Below, in pieces: positions 23,429 to 32,183 of a DNA stretch of 34,110 nt. Source of the DNA: Nitrospira sp. Lineage in GTDB: Bacteria; Nitrospirota; Nitrospiria; Nitrospirales; Nitrospiraceae. A model generated the notes under the pieces. That model was not told where the DNA came from. It saw nothing but the letters and a program-made list of their open reading frames with translations, and searched no databases. The position numbers and the translations under genes are program-made. The stretch's first letter is position 1; the number at the start of each line of letters is the position of its first letter. The stretch lies in NCBI GenBank assembly GCA_021323395.1, contig JAJONL010000012.1, positions 1 through 34,110 of the forward strand, written 5' to 3'.

Positions 23429-23442
23429 GAAAAGGGCTCCCA

Positions 23443-25683
23443 CTATGATGTGCCATGATTGAGACGCCGATATTCCCCATAACTGCGCAGGACGCGCTTC
23501 ACGTACAATCGGGTTTCTTGATAAGGAATGAGCTCAACGAACTCATCTTGATCCCGCCCATGGTGCACCGCAATCCAATTGTTGACCGCAATGGGCCCGG
23601 CATTATAGGCCGCAACCGCATAGGCGAGGTTCCCGCCATACTGGTCGAGCAATTGGCCGAGATACCGCACGCCCAGCCGAATATTAGTTTCCCGATCGAA
23701 CAATTCCTCCCGTCCCACCGCCGGAAATCCATGACGCTGGGCCACCGCGTTCGCCGTGGCCGGCATCAGCTGCATCAGCCCCACGGCACCCACCACCGAG
23801 AGGGCCTTCTCGTCATACTGGCTTTCCTCACGGATGATGGCCGCGGCGAGATAGGGATCCACCGCCGAGACACCCTGTGCGGCGATGGTGGGAACAAGAC
23901 CAGTCGGATAGGCCACGGTCCACAAGGCAGGCGCCGTGGGCAGTCCGCCTCGTTCCAACTTCTCTTTAAAATGCACCTTGGCCACGCGCAACGCGGGATG
24001 GTAGGCCCCCACTTCGCTGAGCATCGTCGAGAAGGCCAGCAGCACGTCCTGATCCCGGCTGTATTGTTCCGTCAAGAAACCCAGTTCCCTGGCCGCATCC
24101 TGGGCGAACCCGAGCCTCTTGAGTTCGATTCCTCGCTGGTAGACCACATGGTGTTCGATTTCGGGACGCCGATTTTCCGGGAGTCGCTCACCGTCCTCCG
24201 CCACCGGACTCTCTGTTGGTACTGAAGTCAGGGTAGCCACCGGCAAGGCGGTTCGACGCGTAGCTAACTGGCAATAATAACTGTAGGCATATCGCTGACA
24301 GACCCGGGCGTACTGCTCGGCAGCCGCCGCATTCGCATTTGTTTCGCGTTCATTGGAGCGCGCCGCCCAATACATCGCCTGTGGCTCGAACCCATTCACA
24401 TGCATCTCGACCACGGCGCCAAACGTCTCTGCCGCCTCTCGATACCGGGCAGTTCGGTACTGCACCCATCCCGCACGCCACAGCCCTTCGGCGCGCTGGC
24501 TCGCCGACTCGCCGAGTTTTGCGACCTGCCGAAACATGCCGATCGCTTCATCGAACCGCCCCTGGTCTTCAAGCCAGACGGCGCCAAAGAGATGCACCAT
24601 CGCTCGTTGATCACCACTGAGAGAACTCTGGGCCACCGATCGCGCCAGCTCGAGAAGTTTGTCGCCTTGATTCTGTCGCAGATACACTCGGGCCAACCAG
24701 ACCGTCGCCTCCGAGGATTCTTGCACACGATCGGCCACCAGCCCGCGAAAGGTCTGCCTGGCCTGGTCATATTGCTTCAGCCGGACATAGGCCACACCCA
24801 ACTTGAGCCGGGCATCGAACCGTCGAGGATGAGCCGGGCTCAACGCGAGAAAACGGCGCAGCTCTTCGACGGCTTCGCCTTGCATGGCCAACGCCAGGAA
24901 CGCCTGCGCGCGGAGAGCGTGGTCTTCAGCGGTCGGAGTCCAGGCCTCTCCTCCCAGTCCCGCATCCAATCGCGCTTTCGCCTCGCGCGCTTCCGGCGCC
25001 TGCGGATACCGCAGCCACAGATGCTTAAGTGCAACGCGCGCCTCCGTAAGATGACTTTCTCGAAGATAACAGTCCGCTTGATGCAACAATGCCGTCGGTG
25101 CAGCCGGATCTTTATCCGCGAGTGTCACGGCGCGCTGTAACCATTCCACGGCGCGAACACAGTCATTCGCGTGATACCAGGCTTCGCCCGTGCGGTAGGC
25201 CGCTTTGGTGATGATGTTCGAATCCGGCACCAGCTTGGGAATCGTCTCGAACAACTCAGCCGCTGAGATGGGCTCGTTGAGCTTGAGGAGCGATTCTCCC
25301 ATCCAGAGCCGAAAGTAGTCGTCCAAGACAGGAATTTCCGCTTGGGCGGCACGGAGGAATTTCACGGCTTCGGCGGGATCTCGCTCGATCAGGAGCACGC
25401 CGAGGACTACGCGGGCCCGTTTCGCCCAAATCGTGGAGGGATAGACATCCATCACCGACCGCAGTTGATCAATTTTCAGCACCATCATCTGGTCGCGCTG
25501 CGGCAGAGAGCCTGAGCGTTCGTTGATGGCGACAGCCGAATGGAAACAATCTTCAGCGGAGCTACAGAGAGCAGGGGTAAGAGAGAATGAACGCGGTGAT
25601 TCTGCCGTGGCACCCGGCACACACGACAGGAGAAACCAGGCTGAGAGCGCTGCTGAACGGGTTCGCCAAGACAAAGGCGTCAC
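23443..25683 (-). CDS. slt: Soluble lytic murein transglycosylase with TPR-like superhelix
   Basis: A 746-residue periplasmic enzyme. A signal sequence (about 1-27) contains LLSC at 18-21, so it may be a lipoprotein or be cleaved after ATA. Residues about 40-560 are TPR-like helical repeats (ALRAQAFLALAMQGEAVEELRRFL, DARLKLGVAYVRLKQYDQARQTF, AEGLWRAGWVQYRTARYREAAETF). The C-terminal SLT domain has the catalytic Glu620 (AAIIREESQYDEKALS), GLMQLMPATA and YAVAAYNAGP. The enzyme cleaves glycan strands to 1,6-anhydro-muropeptides. The start is GTG 25683 with AGGAAGA 4 nt upstream. It is divergent from rlmN and precedes zapBA, which has its own promoter. Confidence 0.93.
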   Translation of the reverse strand: MTPLSWRTRSAALSAWFLLSCVPGATAESPRSFSLTPALCSSAEDCFHSAVAINERSGSLPQRDQMMVLKIDQLRSVMDVYPSTIWAKRARVVLGVLLIERDPAEAVKFLRAAQAEIPVLDDYFRLWMGESLLKLNEPISAAELFETIPKLVPDSNIITKAAYRTGEAWYHANDCVRAVEWLQRAVTLADKDPAAPTALLHQADCYLRESHLTEARVALKHLWLRYPQAPEAREAKARLDAGLGGEAWTPTAEDHALRAQAFLALAMQGEAVEELRRFLALSPAHPRRFDARLKLGVAYVRLKQYDQARQTFRGLVADRVQESSEATVWLARVYLRQNQGDKLLELARSVAQSSLSGDQRAMVHLFGAVWLEDQGRFDEAIGMFRQVAKLGESASQRAEGLWRAGWVQYRTARYREAAETFGAVVEMHVNGFEPQAMYWAARSNERETNANAAAAEQYARVCQRYAYSYYCQLATRRTALPVATLTSVPTESPVAEDGERLPENRRPEIEHHVVYQRGIELKRLGFAQDAARELGFLTEQYSRDQDVLLAFSTMLSEVGAYHPALRVAKVHFKEKLERGGLPTAPALWTVAYPTGLVPTIAAQGVSAVDPYLAAAIIREESQYDEKALSVVGAVGLMQLMPATANAVAQRHGFPAVGREELFDRETNIRLGVRYLGQLLDQYGGNLAYAVAAYNAGPIAVNNWIAVHHGRDQDEFVELIPYQETRLYVKRVLRSYGEYRRLNHGTS

Positions 25684-25715
25684 AATATCTTCCTGAGCAG
25701 AGGAGGAACTGAGCC

Positions 25716-25721
25716 ATTATA
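25716..25721 (-). promoter_or_regulatory. -10 element of the slt promoter
   Basis: TATAAT on the minus strand, 33 nt upstream of the slt start. No good -35 is found at 16-18 bp. Where one should lie there is a 7-bp hairpin, aaggcga/tcgcctt (25737-25756), which could be an activator or repressor site. Confidence 0.45.
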
Positions 25722-25794
25722 TCGTAACGCGCGGCAAAGGCGATCAGGTTCGCCTTGCTTGTCATAAGTTTTTTCCCTGTGCTAGGCTCCAGCC

Positions 25795-26883
25795 ATGCAT
25801 CAGCCGGCCGACATGCGGACGAACCTCCTCGCTTTCACCGAAGACGAAATGGCCGCGTTCGTCGCTCCGCTCGGCTGGCCGGCCTTCCGCACACAACAAA
25901 TCCTCCGCTGGCTCTATCAGGAACGGGTCCGCGCCTTCACCGAGATGACGAATCTGTCGCAGAAGGAGCGCGCGCATCTGACCGACTGCTGTACCATTGG
26001 ACGAACCACCGACGCCCACATCTTCACGTCGGAGGATGGAACCAGGAAATTCGTGCTGACACTGGCGGACGGCAACCAAGTGGAATGCGTCCTCATCCCC
26101 GACGAGGACCGGCGGACTCTCTGCCTCTCGACGCAGGTGGGCTGTACCCTCGATTGCGGATTTTGCCTGACCGGCAGGCTCGGACTCCAACGGAATCTCC
26201 GCGCCCACGAGATCATCGACCAGGTGCTCCTCGCCCAGGACCATTTAGGCCACGCTGAGCGATTGACCAATATCGTCTTTATGGGCATGGGTGAACCGCT
26301 GGCCAACCTCGACGCGGTAGCCGATGCGGTTGCGCGCCTCACGAATCAAACCTGGGGCCTGGGGTTTTCGCCTCGCCGCATCACGATCTCCACGGCAGGA
26401 CTCGCCTCACGCATCAAAGACGTGGTCCCGCTGAAAGTGAACCTGGCCATCTCTCTGAATGCCACGACCGACGAACTCCGACGTCACATCATGCCTGCCG
26501 CCAACCGGCTCCATTCGCTCCAAGCCCTGCTCGCGGCCTGTCGTGAATATCCGCTTCCAGAGCGCGATCGGCTTACTTTTGAATACGTCCTCCTCGCGGA
26601 TGTGAACGATCGGGCCGAGGATGCCTCTCGCTTGATCAAATTGCTGCGCGGCCTCCGCTGCAAAGTGAACCTCATTGCGTTCAACCCCTTTCCGGGCAGC
26701 CCCTATCGGCGTCCTTCGGATACCGCGATCGAAACGTTTCAAAACACTCTTCGCATGGGCCACGTGGATGTCTATCTTCGCCGCAGCCGAGGCCGCGATG
26801 TGTTGGGCGCCTGTGGGCAACTCGGTAGCCTGGAGGGCGCCACGCCCGCAGTTGCCTTGACACAGATTCAAACCCGTTGTTAG
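25795..26883 (+). CDS. rlmN: Dual-specificity RNA methyltransferase RlmN
   Basis: A 362-residue radical SAM methyltransferase that makes 2-methyladenosine at 23S rRNA A2503 and in some tRNAs. The N-terminal domain has FRTQQILRWLYQ; the cluster motif is CTLDCGFC (Cys117, 121, 124); then MGMGEPLANLD and ISTAGLASRI; VNLIAFNPFPGSPYRRP precedes the second catalytic cysteine, Cys340, in LGACGQL. The RlmN/Cfr mechanism needs that cysteine, and RlmN rather than Cfr is indicated by the overall pattern and housekeeping context. The start is ATG 25795; ATG 25813 is possible. The Shine-Dalgarno is weak. The M16 peptidase gene starts 14 bp downstream. Confidence 0.93.
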   Translation: MHQPADMRTNLLAFTEDEMAAFVAPLGWPAFRTQQILRWLYQERVRAFTEMTNLSQKERAHLTDCCTIGRTTDAHIFTSEDGTRKFVLTLADGNQVECVLIPDEDRRTLCLSTQVGCTLDCGFCLTGRLGLQRNLRAHEIIDQVLLAQDHLGHAERLTNIVFMGMGEPLANLDAVADAVARLTNQTWGLGFSPRRITISTAGLASRIKDVVPLKVNLAISLNATTDELRRHIMPAANRLHSLQALLAACREYPLPERDRLTFEYVLLADVNDRAEDASRLIKLLRGLRCKVNLIAFNPFPGSPYRRPSDTAIETFQNTLRMGHVDVYLRRSRGRDVLGACGQLGSLEGATPAVALTQIQTRC

Positions 26884-26897
26884 CATGTTCTTCGTAC

Positions 26898-28292
26898 ATG
26901 CCTAGTCAGAGCACAGCCCACAATTCGTCGCGCCCCACCTGGTCTTTTCTCATTACCTCGATCCTGACTTCCGTCCTGCTCATCAGCCAGACTTCCTCAG
27001 TCCATGCCGTCGAGCCCAAGGAATTTACGCTGTCAAACGACATGAAGGTCATCCTGGTCGAAGTTCCCAAGGCTCCTGTCGCCACGGTGCAGGTTTGGTA
27101 CAAAGTCGGTTCACGGAATGAGGTCATGGGGCGAGCCGGGCTCTCGCATATGCTGGAACATATGATGTTCAAAGGCACGGCAAAATATCCCAAAGGAACC
27201 TTCTCCCGTCTCGTGCGCAAGAACGGCGGGATGGACAATGCCTTCACCAGCCAGGACTTTACGGCTTACTTTGAAAACTTGGCCGCCGATCGCGTCACGC
27301 TCGCGCTGGAACTTGAAGCCGACCGGATGCAGGGACTCATCCTCGATGCCGACGAATTCAAAACCGAGCGGGAAGTCGTGAAGGAAGAACGGCGGCTGCG
27401 CAATGAAGATGATCCCCAGGGCGCGCTGGTCGAAGCGTTGTTTGCGCAGGCCTTCATGAATCACCCCTATCACTGGCCGGTGATCGGGTGGTTCTCCGAC
27501 CTCGACGCCATGAACCTCGATGACCTCCAGCGTCACTACGACACCTACTATTCCCCGAACAATGCCACCTTGCTCGTTGTGGGCGACGTCAAAGCGGACA
27601 CGTTGCTCCCGACCATCACCAAACTCTTCGAGCCCATCCCCAAAGGTCCGTCGCCCAAGCCGCTGGCCGTCACGGAGGCTCAGCAGCGCGGTGAACGCCG
27701 CTTTTTGTTGAAGCGTGAGGCGCAAGTGCCCTTCGTGATGATGGGCTACCGGGTCCCGAACTATGTCAGCGACGATTCCTATGCCTTGAACGTGCTCGAA
27801 TCGATTTTATCCCGCGGCAAGAGCGCCCGGCTCTACCAAAGTCTCGTCTACGAGCAAAAAACCGCGTTGGCAGTGGGGGCGGATTATGGGCTGATGCAGG
27901 CCGACCCCGGATTGTTTTACTTCTACGCGGTGGTCAAACCAGGGGAGAAGGTCGACGCGGTCGAAGAGGCGGTCATCAAGGAAATCCACCGACTCCAAAC
28001 CGAGCCGCCGAGCGAGCTCGAGCTTCAGCGCGCAAAAAATCAGATCGAAGCGTCCCACGTTTTTGAGCAGGATTCGAATTTTCGCCAGGCGATGTTGCTG
28101 GGAGAAGCGGAGACCATCGGAGCAGGATGGAGAAAAGTCAGCCAATTCGTGGAGCGTACCCGCGCCGTGACGGCACAGGATGTCCAGCGTGTGGCATCCC
28201 AATACCTGATTGCGGATTCGCGCACCACGGGAACCTTGATTCCCCAACCTGCCCAGGCGCAGTCGGCTTCACCGACCCAGGCTCACCAGTGA
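26898..28292 (+). CDS. M16 family zinc peptidase, exported, catalytic member of a pair
   Basis: A 464-residue exported protein. A signal peptide (hydrophobic SFLITSILTSVLLISQT, cleavage near VHA) precedes the M16 N-terminal domain with the inverted zinc motif HMLEH (His84, Glu87, His88) and a third ligand near Glu163-164 (VVKEERRLRNEDDP). A second M16 domain follows. Substrates of such periplasmic M16 enzymes are peptides; the specific one is unknown. ATG 26898 is chosen over a TTG at 26877 that lies inside rlmN. The adjacent gene, 10 bp downstream, encodes a homologue without the zinc motif, so the two probably act as a heterodimer, as in other paired M16 peptidases. Confidence 0.9.
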   Translation: MPSQSTAHNSSRPTWSFLITSILTSVLLISQTSSVHAVEPKEFTLSNDMKVILVEVPKAPVATVQVWYKVGSRNEVMGRAGLSHMLEHMMFKGTAKYPKGTFSRLVRKNGGMDNAFTSQDFTAYFENLAADRVTLALELEADRMQGLILDADEFKTEREVVKEERRLRNEDDPQGALVEALFAQAFMNHPYHWPVIGWFSDLDAMNLDDLQRHYDTYYSPNNATLLVVGDVKADTLLPTITKLFEPIPKGPSPKPLAVTEAQQRGERRFLLKREAQVPFVMMGYRVPNYVSDDSYALNVLESILSRGKSARLYQSLVYEQKTALAVGADYGLMQADPGLFYFYAVVKPGEKVDAVEEAVIKEIHRLQTEPPSELELQRAKNQIEASHVFEQDSNFRQAMLLGEAETIGAGWRKVSQFVERTRAVTAQDVQRVASQYLIADSRTTGTLIPQPAQAQSASPTQAHQ

Positions 28293-28302
28293 GCAAGCCC
28301 AG

Positions 28303-29685
28303 ATGACTCGACTACCACACCTGTCTTTGCTACCTCGCGTCGCGCGTGCCTTTTCCCTGAGGCTCATTCTGCTGGGAATATTCGGCGCCATGCTCTGCAA
28401 TCCCATCGCCGTCGCGCTGGCCGCGGAGATCGTCCCCATTCGATCCGTGACGACGAACGGGATTACCGTCTTGTTCCTCGAACAACATTTTATTCCTACT
28501 GTAGAAATCCATGCGCTCGTGAAGGTGGGGTCTGCCCAAGATCCGCCGGACAAAGCCGGCCTGGCGAATCTCACCGCCAGTTTGCTGGACGAAGGCACCC
28601 TGACCAGGACCTCCCGACAATTCGCCGAACAGATCGATTTTGTCGGAGGGTCGCTCGAAGCCCATGCGGCGGAAGATTTCACCACCGCATCAGGCCGCGT
28701 GCTCAAAAAGGATGCGGATCTCGGTTTTGCGCTCCTGGCCGATATGCTCCAGCATCCTGCCTTTCACAAACAAGAGGTTGAGCGGGTCCGCACGCAAATC
28801 CTCGGTGAAATCGTCAGCGATGACGACGATCCGGGGAATGTGGCCATGAAAGCCTTCCATCAATTGATCTTTCATGGGCATCCCTATAGCTGGCCTGCCC
28901 ATGGCACAGAAGAGACCCTGAACAGGATCACGGTGGCCGACATCCAGCAATTTCATGCCAGGGAATATCTGCCCAACCAAACGATTCTCGTCATCGTCGG
29001 AGACCTCTCTCAGGAACAGGCGACGAACCTCGTCCAGACTCATTTCGGATCCTGGAAGAAGGGACCTTCGTCATCCTACACGTTGAAGAAGCCGGCCCCG
29101 ATTGAACGCAAGATGGTTCAGCTCATCGAGAAGGATTTGACGCAGTCGACGATCGTGTTGGGGCACACGGGCATCAGCCGCACCAATCCTGATTACTACG
29201 CCGTCACGGTGATGAACTATATTCTAGGCGCCGGCGGGTTCTCTTCGCGTCTCATGGATTCGATCCGGGACAAGCAGGGACTCGCCTATGGGATCATGAG
29301 TCACTTCGATACCCGATTGATGCCTGGCGCGTTTTTCATCAACCTGCAGACGAGAACCGACGTTACCAATCAGGCCATCACCGGAGTACTGACTGAACTT
29401 AAGGGGATTCGCGAGGCACCGGTTACGGATCAAGAACTCAGCGAAGCCAAGTCGTTTATCATCGGGAGCTTTCCCCTGCGCGTCGATTCCAGCGCCAAGC
29501 TCGCCAATGTCCTGGCTCAAGTGGAGTTCTATAATCTTGGCTTGGATTACTTCACGCAATATCCCAAAGCTATCGAAAAAGTCACGAAAGACGATGTCCT
29601 ACGCGTCGCCAAACAGTACCTCGATCCGCAACATTATGCCCTCGTGGTCGTCGGATCGATCGCAAAAGCCAAAGTCAAACAGTAA
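28303..29685 (+). CDS. M16 family peptidase-like protein, zinc motif absent (non-catalytic partner)
   Basis: A 460-residue exported protein with a signal peptide (about 1-41, ending VALAA). The fold is M16, but where the active partner has HMLEH this one has ANLTA (about 88-92, in KAGLANLTASLLDEGT), so zinc cannot bind in the usual way. The C-terminal half keeps the R/Y-type segment SRLMDSIRDKQGLAYG that helps bind substrate in M16 heterodimers (as the alpha subunit of mitochondrial processing peptidase does). It follows the catalytic gene by 10 bp and is probably translated with it. The loss is a family feature of paired M16 genes, not a recent mutation. Confidence 0.9.
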   Translation: MTRLPHLSLLPRVARAFSLRLILLGIFGAMLCNPIAVALAAEIVPIRSVTTNGITVLFLEQHFIPTVEIHALVKVGSAQDPPDKAGLANLTASLLDEGTLTRTSRQFAEQIDFVGGSLEAHAAEDFTTASGRVLKKDADLGFALLADMLQHPAFHKQEVERVRTQILGEIVSDDDDPGNVAMKAFHQLIFHGHPYSWPAHGTEETLNRITVADIQQFHAREYLPNQTILVIVGDLSQEQATNLVQTHFGSWKKGPSSSYTLKKPAPIERKMVQLIEKDLTQSTIVLGHTGISRTNPDYYAVTVMNYILGAGGFSSRLMDSIRDKQGLAYGIMSHFDTRLMPGAFFINLQTRTDVTNQAITGVLTELKGIREAPVTDQELSEAKSFIIGSFPLRVDSSAKLANVLAQVEFYNLGLDYFTQYPKAIEKVTKDDVLRVAKQYLDPQHYALVVVGSIAKAKVKQ

Positions 29686-29726
29686 GCGGACGGGTCGGCA
29701 ATCAACCCGTCGCAGGCGGACTCCAC

Positions 29727-30548
29727 ATGCTTTCCACGACTCCATTGATCAATAAGCTCTCTCGAGCGAGACAGATCCTTCGCGAAATGGGATCGGTCGT
29801 CGTCGCCTTCTCCGGCGGCATCGACAGTTCACTGGTCCTTAAATTGGCCCACGACGAACTGGGGACGAAGGCCCTCGGAGTCACCGCCGTCTCTCCCACC
29901 TTTCCGGCCATTGAGCTCGAAGCGACGCAACTGATCGCCGCGGAAATCGGGGCCGAGCATCGTCTCGTGGACACCGATCAACTGGACATTCCGGAATTCG
30001 TCCGCAATGACGCCACCCGCTGTTACCACTGCAAGACGGATTTGTATTCACTCTTGGGCAGACTCCGCGGTGAATATGCGGCCGGTCACATCGTAGACGG
30101 CACGAATGTAGACGACCTGGGAGATGACCGTCCCGGCCTCAAGGCCGCTCGAGAGTGGGGCGTCCGCAGCCCTCTATTGGAGGCGGAATTCTCAAAGGCC
30201 GATATTCGCGCGGTGGCGAGGGAGTTGGGGCTGTCCAATTGGGAAAAGCCGGCAGCGGCCTGCCTATCTTCCCGTGTGCCGCGAGGAATCACCATCACCC
30301 GGGGGATCTTGTCGCGCGTCGAGCGCGCAGAAGCCATCCTGGCACAGGAAGGCTTCCGTCAATTTCGCGTACGCGATCATGGAGAGATTGCCAGAATTGA
30401 ACTGGCGATAGCGGAGTTGCCGGACTTGATGCGTCCCGGCCGACCTGAACGGCTGGCCGCAGCCCTGAAACAATTGGGCTACCGCTTCATCACGATGGAT
30501 TTGGAAGGATACCGCCGGGGAGGTGTGAGTCTCACCCCCCCGGCATAA
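29727..30548 (+). CDS. larE: LarE-type ATP-dependent sulfur transferase (PP-loop)
   Basis: A 273-residue PP-loop protein. The ATP-pyrophosphatase motif is SGGIDSS at 29-35. Cysteines are Cys99 and Cys102 (RCYHCKT) and Cys179 (AAACLSSRVPRG). In lactic acid bacteria LarE supplies sulfur for the nickel-pincer cofactor of lactate racemase; some LarE homologues with three cysteines bind a [4Fe-4S] cluster, and this one has a suitable set. No larA, larB or larC is in the window, so the acceptor is open. AGGCGGA lies 6 nt before ATG 29727. It follows the M16 pair by 41 bp and ends 3 bp from the convergent atpF stop, over a strong hairpin. Confidence 0.88.
   Translation: MLSTTPLINKLSRARQILREMGSVVVAFSGGIDSSLVLKLAHDELGTKALGVTAVSPTFPAIELEATQLIAAEIGAEHRLVDTDQLDIPEFVRNDATRCYHCKTDLYSLLGRLRGEYAAGHIVDGTNVDDLGDDRPGLKAAREWGVRSPLLEAEFSKADIRAVARELGLSNWEKPAAACLSSRVPRGITITRGILSRVERAEAILAQEGFRQFRVRDHGEIARIELAIAELPDLMRPGRPERLAAALKQLGYRFITMDLEGYRRGGVSLTPPA
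30514..30544. other. GC-rich hairpin at the larE/atpF convergent junction
   Basis: Within the last codons of larE, gccgggg-a-ggtg pairs with cacc-c-ccccggc: 11 pairs with one mismatch, in a 31-nt stem-loop. No T-run follows on either strand. As the only structure between two convergent operons 3 bp apart, it may slow or stop transcription from both sides. Confidence 0.4.
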
Positions 30549-30551
30549 CGC

Positions 30552-31064
30552 CTAATTTCGGCTTTGGTAGGTCTTGGCGAGGGCATCCAGGGCTTCGTCA
30601 GCCAAGCGCCGATGATCCGCTTCCGTCAGTGCCCGTCCCACGACCTTTTCCGCCACCATCAAAGCCAGATCGGTCGTCTGCGAACGAATGTCCTGAATGG
30701 CTTTGCGGCGTTCTTGCTCGATTTCACGAGTGGCGTCACCCTTGATCCGCTCGGCATCCACCGTCATGCGCTGCTCATTCTCTTCCATCAATCGCTGAGC
30801 CCGCTCTTTCGCTTGAGCCAATAACGCCTCCGAGTCCTTGGCGGCCATGGCCAGCTTCGCTTCATATTCCCTCAGCTTGCGTTCGGCTTCGGAGCGGTGC
30901 CGTTCTGCCTGATCGAGACTGTCCTTGATCTTTTTCTCCCGTTGCTCCAGCATACCCAAGAGACTTGGAAACGCGTACTTATAGAGCAGAAAGAATAAAA
31001 TCCCAAAGGAGAGAATCTCCCAAAAGATCAGTGATGAAAAGAAATGCGATTCAAATTGAGGCAT
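30552..31064 (-). CDS. atpF: F0F1 ATP synthase subunit b
   Basis: A 170-residue subunit b. An N-terminal membrane helix (FFSSLIFWEILSFGILFFLLYKY, about 8-30) precedes the long charged helix (MLEQREKKIKDSLDQAERHRSEAERKLREYEAKL), ending in the delta-binding region LMVAEKVVGRALTEADHRRLADEALDAL. It forms the peripheral stalk that holds F1 against the rotor. It is the last gene of atpI/Z-B-E-F. The F1 genes (atpHAGDC) do not follow: larE converges after 3 bp. Only one b-type gene is present here, so no b' partner is next to it. Confidence 0.93.
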   Translation of the reverse strand: MPQFESHFFSSLIFWEILSFGILFFLLYKYAFPSLLGMLEQREKKIKDSLDQAERHRSEAERKLREYEAKLAMAAKDSEALLAQAKERAQRLMEENEQRMTVDAERIKGDATREIEQERRKAIQDIRSQTTDLALMVAEKVVGRALTEADHRRLADEALDALAKTYQSRN

Positions 31065-31137
31065 AGTCTAGGTACCCAGTGAGTTGAGGGTTCTGAGCCG
31101 GGAATAGATTCCAGCACCAGGGCTCGCTGTCCATAAC

Positions 31138-31368
31138 TTACTTGCGCAAACCCATGATGATGAACGCAATGACCAGCCCGTACAGAGCGATCGCCTCGAC
31201 CAACGCGAATCCGATCCACATATACTTGCCGACGCGACCTTCCGCTTCCGGTTGCCGGGCCACGGCCTCGATCATCTTTCCGAAGATGTACCCGATGCCC
31301 ACACCGGCTCCGGCGAATCCCGCCGCGGCCAACCCCATGCCCACCAACGCTGCTGCTGCTGCATCCAT
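31138..31368 (-). CDS. atpE: F0F1 ATP synthase subunit c
   Basis: A 76-residue hairpin proteolipid. Helix 1 is the Gly/Ala-rich AAALVGMGLAAAGFAGAGVGIGYIFG; the polar loop is ARQPE (37-41); helix 2 carries the ion-binding Glu58 in GFALVEAIALYGLVIAF. The residue after Glu58 is Ala, and helix 1 lacks the Gln of sodium-type rings, so a proton-driven ring is expected. GGAAGGA lies upstream of ATG 31368. It lies 73 bp before atpF and 35 bp after atpB. Confidence 0.95.
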   Translation of the reverse strand: MDAAAAALVGMGLAAAGFAGAGVGIGYIFGKMIEAVARQPEAEGRVGKYMWIGFALVEAIALYGLVIAFIIMGLRK

Positions 31369-31403
31369 TGTGTGTCCTTCCTTCCTTATGTAAACAATTC
31401 GAC

Positions 31404-32153
31404 TTAGTGCGCGTGTTCGCTATGACCGTGCAGGGTGACTGCGTCCCCCAAATACACACAGCTCAGCACGGTAAAAATATAGGCTTGAATAAACGCAATG
31501 CCGACCTCGAGGCCATTCATCGCAATTGTAAAGGCGAATGGCAGCCATCCAATGAGCAGTCCGCCGCTGATTGCCAATCCGAATAACACGCCGAGAATGA
31601 CGTGTCCGGCCGTCATGTTGGCGAATAACCGCACGGCGAGAGAAATAGGGCGTGCCAGCTGGCTGATCAATTCAATAGGGATCATCAACGGCAAAAGCCA
31701 GCCCGGCGTGCCGGGCGGCACGAGGATGCCGAGGAACTTCATGCCATGCAGCGAAAAGCCGAGCACAATGCTCAGCCCATAAATCCCCACGGCGAACACC
31801 GCGGTCACGATGATTTGGCTCGTGACGGTATACGATCCCGGGATCAAACCAATCAGGTTGGCAAAGAGGATGAAGAGAAACAATGTGGCAATCAGCGGGA
31901 AGTATTTCATGCCCGGCTCGCCCATCGTGTCCAGAATAATTCCACGAATGAACTCGACGATCAGTTCGGCTATGTTCTGCAACTTGCCGGGGACCAGTTT
32001 GCGAGCTGCGGCGGCCGAGATCATCAGAAAGGCCACTAAGCCCACCACGACCCACATCAAAATCACGGCTTTGTTGATGGAGATATCGATCCCGGCCGGA
32101 ACCAGCGGAATCAGCTCGTGCAATTCAAAAGCATGTAAGGGACTTTCTTCCAC
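31404..32153 (-). CDS. atpB: F0F1 ATP synthase subunit a
   Basis: A 249-residue membrane subunit with five or six helices. The essential Arg175 lies in SQLARPISLAVRLFANMTAGH, which forms the half-channel interface with ring c; other family blocks are KYFPLIATLFLFILFANLIGLIPG and the C-terminal FIQAYIFTVLSCVYLGDA, ending in a His-rich tail (HGHSEHAH). The start is GTG 32153 with AAGGA about 6 nt upstream. It lies between the atpI/Z gene (30-bp gap) and atpE. Confidence 0.95.
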   Translation of the reverse strand: MEESPLHAFELHELIPLVPAGIDISINKAVILMWVVVGLVAFLMISAAAARKLVPGKLQNIAELIVEFIRGIILDTMGEPGMKYFPLIATLFLFILFANLIGLIPGSYTVTSQIIVTAVFAVGIYGLSIVLGFSLHGMKFLGILVPPGTPGWLLPLMIPIELISQLARPISLAVRLFANMTAGHVILGVLFGLAISGGLLIGWLPFAFTIAMNGLEVGIAFIQAYIFTVLSCVYLGDAVTLHGHSEHAH

Positions 32154-32183
32154 GATGATCCTTTTTCGCTCAATCGATGCTGG

